A DNA stretch of 64,000 nucleotides from Laccaria trichodermophora (taxonomy: Eukaryota; Basidiomycota; Agaricomycetes; Agaricales; Hydnangiaceae), in NCBI GenBank assembly GCA_018417955.1, contig JACTVC010000006.1, positions 434,001 to 498,000 on the forward strand, read 5' to 3'. The notes under the pieces were generated by a model. That model saw only the letters and a program-made list of their open reading frames with translations. It was not told the origin of the DNA and ran no database searches. Of this stretch, positions 28,981 to 38,465 are shown piece after piece (positions within the stretch are counted from its first letter, which is position 1; each line of letters begins with the position of its first letter). The translations under genes were made by a program, and so were the position numbers.

Positions 28981-29978
28981 TGACGAATTTGCGCTGTTGG
29001 GTTTGGCGGCGGTCTAGAGCGGTCTCTAACGCTTCGGCTGCAATAAAAGTGATATATGACCTTGGGGGCCAGTACAGTTGCGGACAAACAAAGGCAACAA
29101 ATTTACAAACCGATTTATAGGGACCAGTAGGGATTTTTTAAATGTCCGAAAACCATCGGAATAGGTAGGAAATGAGTAGATCTTTCGATTGGTTCGAGCC
29201 GATTTCCCAAAAGCAAAGATTTGACAGAAAAATCAGTCCAAAATTTTGGCGCGGCCAGAAAAAATCGCTAAAATCTCGAAAAAGTCTTTTTTGGATAGAT
29301 CTCGATAAGTAGTATCCGATCCCGCCAAAATAAAAAAGATAATCTATATCCTCCTCACCCAAAAAAATTCCTACTATGCCGCCCAAACCTAGAGGCCGAC
29401 CTCCAAAGAAACGGCGCAATATCACAGGCCTTCAAAATGGTTCCTCTTTGAGCACCGTTCCGTTGATTACATCAATTTCCCAAGCTGTCAGCGAGGAAGA
29501 TGATGCACTGATCGCGAGATCCCAAGAGTCAGACCAGTTGCCAGTGCGCAACAAGAAGGATGAGGCGAGCAGTGAAGCTGAGGATTCAGGAGAAGAGACA
29601 GGTGAGGAGGATTATGCAGAGAGTGATAAGTATGATGAACCCCGCAGCCCCCATTGCTGGAGTTGCGGAAGCCTAAGGCCCAAGATTCGGCCATCTGTAA
29701 ACGTAATGTAGACCAATAATTATGCTCAAAATTTTGGCGCAGCCAAAAATCGTGGGAATAACATGAAAACACCATTTTTGAGCTCCTTTCGCCCGTCCGG
29801 TTTCAGATCCGTCATTAGATTTTTACCAAAAAATCTGGTTCCGGAGATAATCGATTGGTTGGCTTTAGTTGTCCGCAACTGTACGACGGATTTGCTTGGT
29901 TGGGTTTGGCAGTCAGTCTAGAGCGGTCTCTAACGCTTCGGCTGAAATAAAAGTGATATATGACCTTGGGGGACAGTA
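28981..29978 (+). repeat. tandem 94-bp repeat split by a transposon
   Basis: Unit 1 (28981-29074) and unit 2 (29884-29978) share gggtttggc, gtctagagcggtctctaacg and gtgatatatgaccttggggg. Both start with a GACG(A/G)ATTTGC string and end in cagta. Without the 807-bp element between them they would be adjacent, and unit 2 is followed by the first bases of another unit (cgacgg). Confidence 0.8.
29075..29881. mobile_element. 807-bp TIR element, Tc1/mariner-like, TA target
   Basis: The ends are inverted repeats starting CAGTTGCGGACAA (29075 and, inverted, 29881), with partial identity for about 28 bp. The element is flanked on both sides by TA (29073-29074 and 29882-29883). Size, TA duplication and the CAG terminus point to a non-autonomous Tc1/mariner (pogo) superfamily element. 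It carries a 111-codon frame (29376-29711) with an AT-hook-like MPPKPRGRPPKKRRN, possibly the N-terminal remnant of an element-encoded DNA-binding protein. Two copies of caaaattttggcgc lie inside. Confidence 0.82.
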
Positions 29979-30452
29979 CGACGGCTTACGTAATTATGAC
30001 CGTGGAAATAGACCTTGACAAGCAAGGTAAAAACCGTATACTACCCACTGTCAAAAAACTCTTTTTTCCATTGCACAGTGCCAGGACATGCGTTAATATA
30101 AAAACTCCAATATCGTGCAGGGAAATTAGTGAGATACACGTTAAGAAGTGAATTCCTGTACCTTCAACTACTTGACGGCTGTAAGGAGTGAACTGCAAGG
30201 TTTACAAGGTTATCTGTTGTTTGTCTGTTGTATCTTTTAAATTTTATACAATCAACTACTTGGAGGGATTTCTCGTCGCCAAGCCGCAGCTGACGCCGCA
30301 ACTCAAGACACATTTCGGACGCCTTTCTTCCGCCAGACCGGCTTTCCGCTGTAGTCTGTTGGGGAGAAAGAAAACGATAGACTAGATTATGATCGGTTTG
30401 TTTGGTGATCGGACTCAAAAGCCACCTTTGAGCGACCTTGAAGCCACTCGCA
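29979..30452. other. intergenic region
   Basis: No gene is seen; short frames only. Confidence 0.35.
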
Positions 30453-30810
30453 ATGCACGATCTTCCTAAAAGCTTACCAAAGGTACTGAGGCGTTTTGAA
30501 ACCCGAAATTATCTTATATAGTTGGCTTACATATAAGCTTTGACCCTGCAGAATTCAACATCAACCTTGAGGAAAGGCTTCCGGGTTCTGGGATGCAATG
30601 CGTTCTTGGTTCCAACAACACGGCTACGACCTCTACACGTATCGCATAGGAAAAAGCGGTCAAACCTCACATACATACCCCCAAAAATAATTCAAAGGCG
30701 TGAATGGCATTTTGCTCACCTTGGAGGTGACAGGCCAGATGAAGAAATCCCCGACCTTGCTTGGTGGGCCGGTTTCAATGTGATTTCGCCTCCAGACGAT
30801 TTGTGAGGAA
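30453..30810 (+). pseudogene. 5' fragment of the atypical agaric kinase
   Basis: It starts MHDLPKSLPK at 30453, as the kinase at 26294 does (MHDLPESLPK), followed by an intron and a segment matching EFEINLEERIRFWDAMR, FQQHGYDLYTY and FAHLGGDRPDEEIPDLAWW. Several frameshifts and stops are present (for example TAG after the TTSTRIA frame), and nothing homologous follows 30810. It is a truncated paralogue in inverted orientation relative to the gene at 24825-26294. Confidence 0.75.
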
Positions 30811-31518
30811 GGTCTGTGAGCTTGAGCTTGAATGGTTCATAGTTGCGTTTTTGAGGAAGATGGATAGGAGATTCAGGGCGGTCTTTGCTGTTACTGAGTG
30901 ATATTAAAACTCTATACCACTTTCGAAACTCGGCGACGCTTGGTTTGCCAATGTAGAATTGGTGCGCCAGTCATTTCTTTTCGAACGGGCATTCTTAGGC
31001 GTCTTCCTTCTGCAAGGATGGTTGTCATCGCGTACCTGGAAAGTAAACCTCCACAGCCTGCGGGGACACGAAGTGATGGTTCAACAAAAGCATCGGATCT
31101 GGGCCTGGGTTTTAGGGGGGCCGCATGTCGTGTATTCGAGCAGGCCTTGCCGATGGGTCCGGGGAGGATGGGCCGCGAAGGAGGTCATGCGGACAAGGGG
31201 AGAAGCCCACTCTGCATTTGGAAAAGAAAAATGAAGTAAGAAAGTTGGCTTACGGGCCGCTGATTGCCACTGGCAATGCTGAGGACACTTTGAGGACACT
31301 TTCAAGTTAGCAGCGGTGGAAGAGAGCGTATCCACCATTGCGGATTTGTTCTCGAACCATAACTATTGACGATTGTCAGCACAATTATTGGGGGCAAACG
31401 AGATGAATTCACGTACGTAAGTGCATAGTTCCCTTGTGAGTGGACGAGGGGCGGAGCAGCAGTGTTTGTTTAGCTTCAACGGTGGAGCCAAACACCTGGA
31501 TTTCTTGCCATCCTAAGT
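30811..31518. other. intergenic region before MRM2
   Basis: No gene is recognised. The 113-codon plus-strand frame (30898-31239) has no domain. The last about 50 bp (from tgtttgtttagcttcaacgg, near 31466) are also present in the inverted MRM2 fragment at 41990-42211, so that fragment includes 5' flank. Confidence 0.4.
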
Positions 31519-32604
31519 ATGTCGTTTCGCCCAAGCGCCATAATTCTGTCAAGCCTCAAATTGTCTTCGAAATCTTGGATTGCTCGTCAAGCGCGCGACC
31601 CATACGTAAAAAAACGACTTTCGGACCCTGCCTCGTATCGTTCTCGGTCAGCTTTCAAACTCCTTGAAATCAACGACCAGTGGGACAGCTTTCTTACCAA
31701 GCCTGACGTCAAAGCCGTTGTTGATCTTGGCGCAGCTCCAGGGGGATGGAGCCAGGTAGTCGCGGCCAAACTAGGCTGGCTTCACGATACCACCTTTCAG
31801 GAAGAGCCCGCTCATCACGCCCGCGCAATAGAGGAGGAGGAGGACTATCCTGAAAGGAAAGAGGAGCGGTGGAGACGAAGGGGTTGCCTTCACACTTCCA
31901 CCATCCAGGAAGACCCCGTTCACGACGCCCGGGCAATAGAGGAGGAGGAGGAGTATCCTGAACGGAAAGAGGAGCGGAGGAGGCCAAGTAATAGTCGGAA
32001 GAATAAGAGAAAGCAAACGGTCGAGGTGGAGGACGAGGAGCCGTATGATCCACTGAACATAGATGACATTGAGCCGTCTTCTGCGTTAACGGGCCGGGGT
32101 ACTATCGTTGCCGTCGACCTTTTGAAAATGCAACCCATCCATGGTGTGCACGCCATTCAAGCCGACTTCCTGGCGGCGGAAACTGAGCGACGAATTCACA
32201 ACCTGCTCAGCGTCAAGGGGAATTTGGAGTGCAAAGCCGATATCATCCTCTCTGACATTGCGGCAAACGTGTCTGGTAACGATGTTCACGATATCGAATC
32301 GAGTCTGGAGATCTGCGAAGCAGTATTTTGCTTTGCACGCCAATATTTGCGGTCTGCAGAGCGAACTGGGAGGCGGAGAGGCGGGGTCTTGCTGTGCGTG
32401 TTCCAAATTTTTGGAAAGACCTCAACTTTTCTAATTTTCCTACGCAGGATGAAGCATTTCGAGCATCCTCTTCTACAAAGGTTTCGCGTGGAACAGCTTT
32501 TGCCTAATTTTCATGACGTCAGATACATCAAGCCAGACTCGAGCCGCTCTGCGTCTCGAGAAGGATATTTCTTGTGCCAGGGATGGAAAGCCCTCGAGGA
32601 ATAG
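31519..32604 (+). CDS. MRM2: mitochondrial rRNA 2'-O-methyltransferase (FtsJ/RrmJ family)
   Basis: This SAM-dependent enzyme methylates a uridine of mitochondrial large-subunit rRNA. The start MSFRPSAIILSSLKLSSKSW looks like a mitochondrial presequence. FtsJ blocks are visible: YVKKRLSDPASYRSRSAFKL (catalytic K region), SAM motif VVDLGAAPGGWSQV, ADIILSDIAANVSG (catalytic Asp) and HFEHPLLQRFR, and the C-terminus SREGYFLCQGW. A 54-nt intron (32394-32447, GTGCGT...CAG) is a multiple of three without stops, so the retained form would also be translated. Between the SAM motif and the next strand lies an unusual acidic insertion made of two 36-codon tandem copies. Confidence 0.9.
   Translation: MSFRPSAIILSSLKLSSKSWIARQARDPYVKKRLSDPASYRSRSAFKLLEINDQWDSFLTKPDVKAVVDLGAAPGGWSQVVAAKLGWLHDTTFQEEPAHHARAIEEEEDYPERKEERWRRRGCLHTSTIQEDPVHDARAIEEEEEYPERKEERRRPSNSRKNKRKQTVEVEDEEPYDPLNIDDIEPSSALTGRGTIVAVDLLKMQPIHGVHAIQADFLAAETERRIHNLLSVKGNLECKADIILSDIAANVSGNDVHDIESSLEICEAVFCFARQYLRSAERTGRRRGGVLLCVFQIFGKTSTFLIFLRRMKHFEHPLLQRFRVEQLLPNFHDVRYIKPDSSRSASREGYFLCQGWKALEE
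31780..31983 (+). repeat. 108-bp tandem duplication inside MRM2
   Basis: Copy 1 (31780-31887) and copy 2 (31888-31983) both read LH-x-T-x-x-QE-x-P-x-H-x-ARAIEEEE-x-YPERKEER. The period is 36 codons, so the frame is kept. Confidence 0.88.
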
Positions 32605-33162
32605 CCTCCGCTACGTAAAAAGCTATGTAGTGGCGCATCCTGCCTATGCTACAGGTGGCATTTGGAGCGGTAACGGGTTTATGAACGCACCTTGCAACGG
32701 TCTCTCATGACGCGACAGCCATCAAGAACTCGGACCTGCTTCTCGAATTTGTGACAATATTATGATACCCGTGAAGCGCACAAGAGTTTTTCTATTCTGC
32801 CCTCCCCAAATTTAAACGGATTTCTGATTTTACGTGGCACAGTATATAAAAACAAGTTAAGATTTCATGTACTTATTGACTAGGTGATCAAAGGGCAGAG
32901 ATTTGCTTGTTGACAGTGTTGGGTTTTCGCAGGTACTACTATGATTCAGTGGGAACAATTACTCTACCATGTCATAGATGCCGATTCTCACTGTTGCTAT
33001 TTCGACACATAAGCAGGAGCCGTTATAATACATGGTCATCTATGGCCGTGCAAACAGCAGAGGGGATTATCTAATTTAAAGCTGATCAACGATTAAATTT
33101 AGCGCTCAGGCTCTCAAGTTCCTTACCACCATCTCCGCCTCTGACCCCCTTCCGCCCGCGCT
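32605..33162. other. intergenic region with a hairpin
   Basis: There is no gene. The hairpin CCGCTAC (32608-32614) / GTAGTGG (32627-32633) lies just after the MRM2 stop and may form in its 3' UTR. The promoter of the histone-like gene is expected near the right end. Confidence 0.45.
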
Positions 33163-33668
33163 ATGGCTGACGCCCTCCAGACCCAAACCCATCACGAAAC
33201 GCCCGGACGCGGAAAAGGTGGAAAGGTAAACTTGAGAAGAAATTTCTACCATAATGGCTTTCAGCTTCCCTTTTTCTAGGGTCTTGGCGGCAAAGGTGTC
33301 AAGCGTCACCGCAAGATCCTTCGCGACAGCGTTCAAAGTGGGCTGAACTCGCTGTAATATACTTTCTTCTAACACGCGAATTTTTTCAGGCATCCCCAAG
33401 CCTTCTCTGGTTCGTGTTGCCCGTCGAGGTGGTGTGAAGCGCATCAATACTTGCATTTATGCGGAAACACGTGGTGCCCTCAAGGTTCTCCTTGAGAACG
33501 TCCTTCGAGACACCGTGGCCTATACTGAGCACGACAAACGGTGAGAGGGACAGTATCTTATGCTCCTTCACATTGATTATATTTTCTGGCAGGCAAACTG
33601 TTAGTGCTTCGGACGTTGTCCACTCTCTCAAGCGCTCGGGCCATAACCTCTATAGTTTCGGTGGTTGA
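33163..33668 (+). CDS. divergent histone H4-like protein
   Basis: Four exons (33163-33225, 33280-33337, 33390-33540, 33593-33668), all with GT-AG introns, give an uninterrupted 115-residue protein. After a 12- to 13-residue extension ([14 protein letters not shown]) comes an H4 tail, [19 protein letters not shown], then the H4 core with [43 protein letters not shown] and LYSFGG*. H4 is nearly invariant in eukaryotes, yet roughly a quarter of the core residues differ here: for example [10 protein letters not shown] for the usual GITKPAIRRL, NTCIYAE for SGLIYEE, and [12 protein letters not shown] for YALKRQGRTLYG. Lysines at positions 5, 8, 16 and 20 of H4 are kept; K12 is displaced by one. A replacement variant or a lineage-specific functional copy is possible. 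Confidence 0.88.
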
Positions 33669-33926
33669 ATTCACCAGCCAACTACTTATCACCATTTCTA
33701 TCCATTCCCCTTACTTTTGTTATTTTGTTCATAAGATGCATGCGCACTGGAGTTATATGATATACCACGCTGATACTCTTTTTTATATTCAAAACACATT
33801 GCCCACCCGAGAAACAAGTAGTTGACATTCGAAAGCAATCTAAGTAGGCGCTGACACGGTGGATTCTGACGCAGGAGAGCGCAAAACATTCACATCCATG
33901 ATAGCACAAGGAAACAATGCAAAGAT

Positions 33927-36900
33927 TTATACCTTCGGCTGACGGGGGCGGTATGTTAAATGGAATTTGAAGATGATTTTCTTGCAGTCTGCGACTTTAA
34001 CTTGCTTTTCATCGGAGACATTCACAGTCCATGCTACGAAGGGTGACTGAATGATGTAATCACGTTGGTGATTCGGCTCGAGGCTAAAGAGGAACGCATC
34101 CCCTCCCGCCGGCTTGCTCCCAATCAGATCTTCGCTTCCGTCAACGGAATTTCGTGCGTAGGTATAGCGGAAAGGCATCACAATCTGAGGTAGCTCAAAT
34201 TTGTGAGTTTTGCCCTCTTTGTCAAGGTAGGTCGCTTTTCCTGAGTTAGATATACGGAGATTAATATGGGGTCTTTCGTTCTCGTCGTCGTTCTGGCCTG
34301 GGATGCGGACCGCGCCTGGGAGGTACACTTCCAAAGCTCTGAGTCGAACATCCCACCAGTCGCTGCCGAACCCAAACTTGGCTGAATTTTTGGGGTTGAG
34401 AGCAAACGTGAATTGATGCTTCTGGCGTAAAGACTCAAAGAGAGATTCATATTCAGCGGCGTGTAAGGCCATTACGATGGGAGGTGAGTTGTCCGTACCG
34501 ACGCTTGGGTTATGGGTCCAAATATCGTTCAGGTTCCGTACGTCCTGCCCCAGGAGATATACTTTAAATGCATCCTCGAGGACTTGAGGTGTGAGGCCGG
34601 AGAATGACTGAAGGGTCGCTAATGGCGTGAATACCCTAGAGAACGACAGGGAGGCACAATTCATCACCCGGCCCGCGTTGTAAAGTGAACGAATTGCCAT
34701 CTGGCCCATATCGGAACATGCCCTGGTTAGGAAGGCATCAATCAACTGCAGCTCGTCATCAGCGAAATTGCCAGTGCTCGCTTCCAAATTCTCTGCATTC
34801 TTCGTGTAACTGTCAATATGAATGTTCGAGTTCGAAATGCTGAGATACGTTTCATTGTAAGCGTCAAGGAGGTCGTTCTTGTCCTGTATGGCATTGATGA
34901 GCTCCTGGTACCCGGTTTTCACTGGGGCCGTTGCTTTAATTTTGGTCAGGTACTCTTCCGACATTCGTTCAAATTTTTCAGTTTGAACCCTTATCATCGA
35001 GAGGCCTCCGTCAGAAATTCCCTCCTTGTGCTTTTTAAACGTGTCAGCCAGGTCATCTTTGAGCTTCAAACTGTTCTCTTTCAATGTGTCGATGCGGTCA
35101 TATAGGTAACTTTTTTCGATATGGCCACCGAATTCTGTTGGTAAAGATTCGAAGCTTGCCGCATAACTTTTTTGGGCAGCAACGGCGATGGTAGCAACAG
35201 CACCAATGGCGAAAGCAGGACCCTAGGTCCCAGTGAGTTAAATACTAAATTCCTTGAAATTGGAGTCGAACTCACCGCATGAGGACTGAAAAAGAGTGAC
35301 ACCGTTCCGAGCGCATTCAAGATTTCTGACACATCGCAATTCACCTCTCTCCGAATAGAATCCTCGAGATCTGTCAGCTTCCCACGTAATGCCCACAGTT
35401 TAGAGGACACATGAGCCTTAGCCGAAACAATCTTGTCCTTCAACAATTGCAAGTCCTCAATAGCTTTTGTGCGCTTCGACAGTTCGGATGTGACTTGCGC
35501 TGCAATTCCCTTCAGTTGAACACGGATTTCCAGTCGTTTCGCGGCTCCCTCCCGAAGGTACTCTCGGACAACCTTGGCTCGGCTCGAGATATCGTTATAG
35601 TTCTTCAAGATTGATTCAACCTCCCACAAGCGAGATGCGGCTGTTCAACAGAGACGAGACTGCAGTCGAAAATGTCCTTCATCCCATTGATCCTGCGACA
35701 TAGCGTACCAAACGAGCTGTGCACTTCTTTCCACAGCAACGTATCCGGCCCAACCGTGCCTCTATTCTTCTCGTTCGCATCAAGGTCACAGATGCTACTA
35801 ATCCAAGCGAGACTCTGCCCAAAGGGTGATTTGATCTTTTCGACGGCTTCGAGGTTTTCGGTCGAGTGATAGAACTGCGAAGAAAAATAGACGAAGTACT
35901 CAAAGGAGAGACGTTCAATGATCATCAACAGCTGCCGGGGCGAGTATTTCTGAAGGCCTAGGAGTACATTCGCGTCGGCAGGCACAATAGTGACTTTTCC
36001 AGCCAATGGCTGGACTCCCGCAACGCCAATGGCTGCAGGTCCTTGAGACCCCGTAGCTCCCCCACGGATAGCAGTGGGAACGGTGAAGAACTGTACGTCC
36101 AACTTGAAACCAGTGCCAAGTTCAATCTTGACAACCGGCATAGACTTCACATAAGACTCCACAGGCTTTGGCGTTTCAGAAAACAGTATTTCGGACCTCA
36201 GAGTTTCCTGACAATCCTTGCCAGGAGGGCCCCCCAGACCACCTTCGCCAGGCTCCCCATTTTGCCCAGCATCGGCTTGTATGGTGAACAGGTTTTCGAA
36301 TAGCTTGAATTTCTCATCCTGCACGGGAGTTTCTCCATTTACTGTCCAGATAATGTTGACCTCGCCACCGCTCCCACCATAACCTGGTCGGCCACCCTTT
36401 CCGCCATCTCCGCCCGCCCTTCCTGGTAAAAGATCGAGCATCCGCCTAAAGTCACGCTCGCGCAGCAGCACATCGCCAAACCCACGCCAACCATTTCCGC
36501 CAGTCCCTCCTTGTCCACCGTTCCCACCCTTGCCCCCCTTTCCACCTGTTGTGACAATCTTGAATAGATCCTTGGCATCCGCTGGAAGCTGCAAGTCACC
36601 CTTGAAAGTAAATTTGCCGCCAGCAAACCCTGTCCCGCCGTCCGTGCCATCGATCCCTTTTGAACCATCAGAGCCGTATTCTTTAGCCCCGGGTTCGTCA
36701 GGTCCATCTCTGTATACACGGTCTGTGCCATGAGAAGCAACTTGCGGATCAGCAGGAATTGACGATTGAGCCTCGCCGGTGAGATCAAATGTAACGGGCA
36801 TATTCAAATCACTTGGATGAGAAACGAAGATGACTGAACGACATGAGATGGTGAGGTCCTTTGTTCGATAGAGGTATTTCGTGCCCCTAGCAAACACGAT

Positions 36901-37125
36901 ATTTTCCGCATGTATGACGATGTGCTGCGGAGAATCTTTCGCCATTGGAATGTCGACGGCGATGGTACCTGGTGGTAAAAGGTTCTCAAAACTCGTGTCA
37001 GCACCATTGTTATTGGGGCGTATGAAAACGCTTCGATATCCTAACAGATATGTGGTCGCGAAAGTGGTTACGCGCTTCTGATATAGAGGGTCCTTGCCGA
37101 TTTCTTGTAGGCTCCCAGTCGCCAT
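33927..37125 (-). CDS. large Gly-rich / coiled-coil protein with hydrophobic hairpin, possible pore-former
   Basis: I do not recognise this as a named family. Three exons (37125-35709, 35640-35276, 35222-33927) join in frame to a 1025-residue protein. Residues about 1-150 look beta-rich. About 150-300 hold collagen-like Gly runs (GGKGGKGGNGGQGGTGGNG). Two long helical, charged coiled-coil regions follow; between them sits a roughly 35-residue hydrophobic stretch split by an intron (LGTVSLFFSPHA, then GPAFAIGAVATIAVAA). The C-terminal about 170 residues look beta-rich (DVRLRALEVYLPGAV, HINLRISNSGKATYL). Long helices around a hydrophobic hairpin are the layout of ClyA/Hbl-type pore-forming proteins, and the C-terminal pattern faintly recalls Tc-toxin A subunits; this is inference. 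There is no signal peptide. Few introns, and an intronless gene next to it, raise the possibility of transfer. Confidence 0.72.
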
Positions 37126-38465
37126 CTAGTCAACATCAGCTTGTAGCATTGCAAGAGGCGAAACGAGTGGGCATACTGATAAGGGTTCCCGCGGTTTACT
37201 GAAAGAATGCCTACGTCAAAAGACGCAAGTATATATCCTAGATCGGTGGGACCTTGTGGGAACCACATCAGCAATCGGTAGTTTTGGTTTCCAGAGGTTT
37301 TATAACCCAGAAAACCTCTGAAAAACACGAAAAAACCTGGAAACCATGGTATGTGGAAACCCAAGTCCCTTTTCGTGGAAATCTCACTCAAAAATGATGC
37401 ACGGAAACCGAGAAAACCTGTAAAAACCATTGAAACCTCGAAACATGTTTTCGATGGCTATATTTACTTAATTTTGGATACAATATATTACATACAACCA
37501 GCAAACGCTGGTGGGGGGAATTGAAAACAATTGGTAGTCTTTATATAAGTAAATGAATTCAGGGTCAGCGAGAATCAAGTGAGAATATTCGGGACAATCG
37601 GAACAACTCGGAACTATTGATAGAATGTTCTGGAGGCTTCTCTAAGCCAGCTAACCCTGAGGCCGCGACATATAAAGGTCACCGCCATGCACGCTTGATG
37701 CCCCACTTAAAGTTGCCATAATTAGTACTTGGTATGTAGATAAAATATTTTAGCTGTATGTATTGGACTATGCCGGTTTCGAAGTTTTGAGGTTTCCGGG
37801 TTTTTTGAAACTCAGAAAACCATGAAAACCATGAAAAACCCGGAATTTTTTTTGACAAATTACTGATGCACTGGTTATGTATAGAGAGGCACCCGAGTCC
37901 TTGAAGGGTACTTATTGTTCATCAAGGAGTAAGTACGCATTCGAACACCCCCTGCAGGCTGCGTCTTGCGTGCCTGTCAAGTTCCTGTTAATAGCTTCCA
38001 TTACCTTTGAGTCTCGACACAGACTTCATGCACATGGCTCGAGAGTCGAGAATTCGAATCGACTTGTCCATGGCATATGACTTCCGATAAGACCCAAGTA
38101 GCGATTTGAAGAGACTTCAAGCACTTCAGTGGTGAGAAGAATGGATATCTACATATTGGTAGCAGTTGGTAGCAGATGTGGTAGGGTTGCGGGTTGACGT
38201 GATCCGGATCTGCCGCAACCTATAACGGCAAAACGGCATTCGTTCAAGTTGTAACAAATGTTTCAACTTTCAACTCCTCATCGCATGTCTTCTCGTCGCC
38301 CCTTCCAGATGCAACCATGTTCAGTCCAGGGTACATTTTAGACGAAAAGTGAAAATGAGGCCAGAGGAAGTCTGCTTGCCAGTCGTCGACCGCAAGCGAA
38401 TTACTTACCTTCAGAAACAGAACACATGCACTAATACTGTGATACATCTACAATTCAAACTCATA
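37126..38465. other. 1.3-kb spacer with reiterated AAACC/GGTTT words
   Basis: No gene is seen. At 37278-37445 and 37785-37850 the DNA is full of gaaaacc, ggaaacc and the inverse ggtttcc/ggtttt in both orientations, giving many weak hairpins. It may be decayed MITE sequence. The promoter of the minus-strand Gly-rich gene begins at 37126. Confidence 0.4.

Noticed and set aside
30898..31239. 113-codon plus-strand frame
   Set aside because: Overlapping frames in three registers, no domain, between a kinase fragment and MRM2 with no splice logic.
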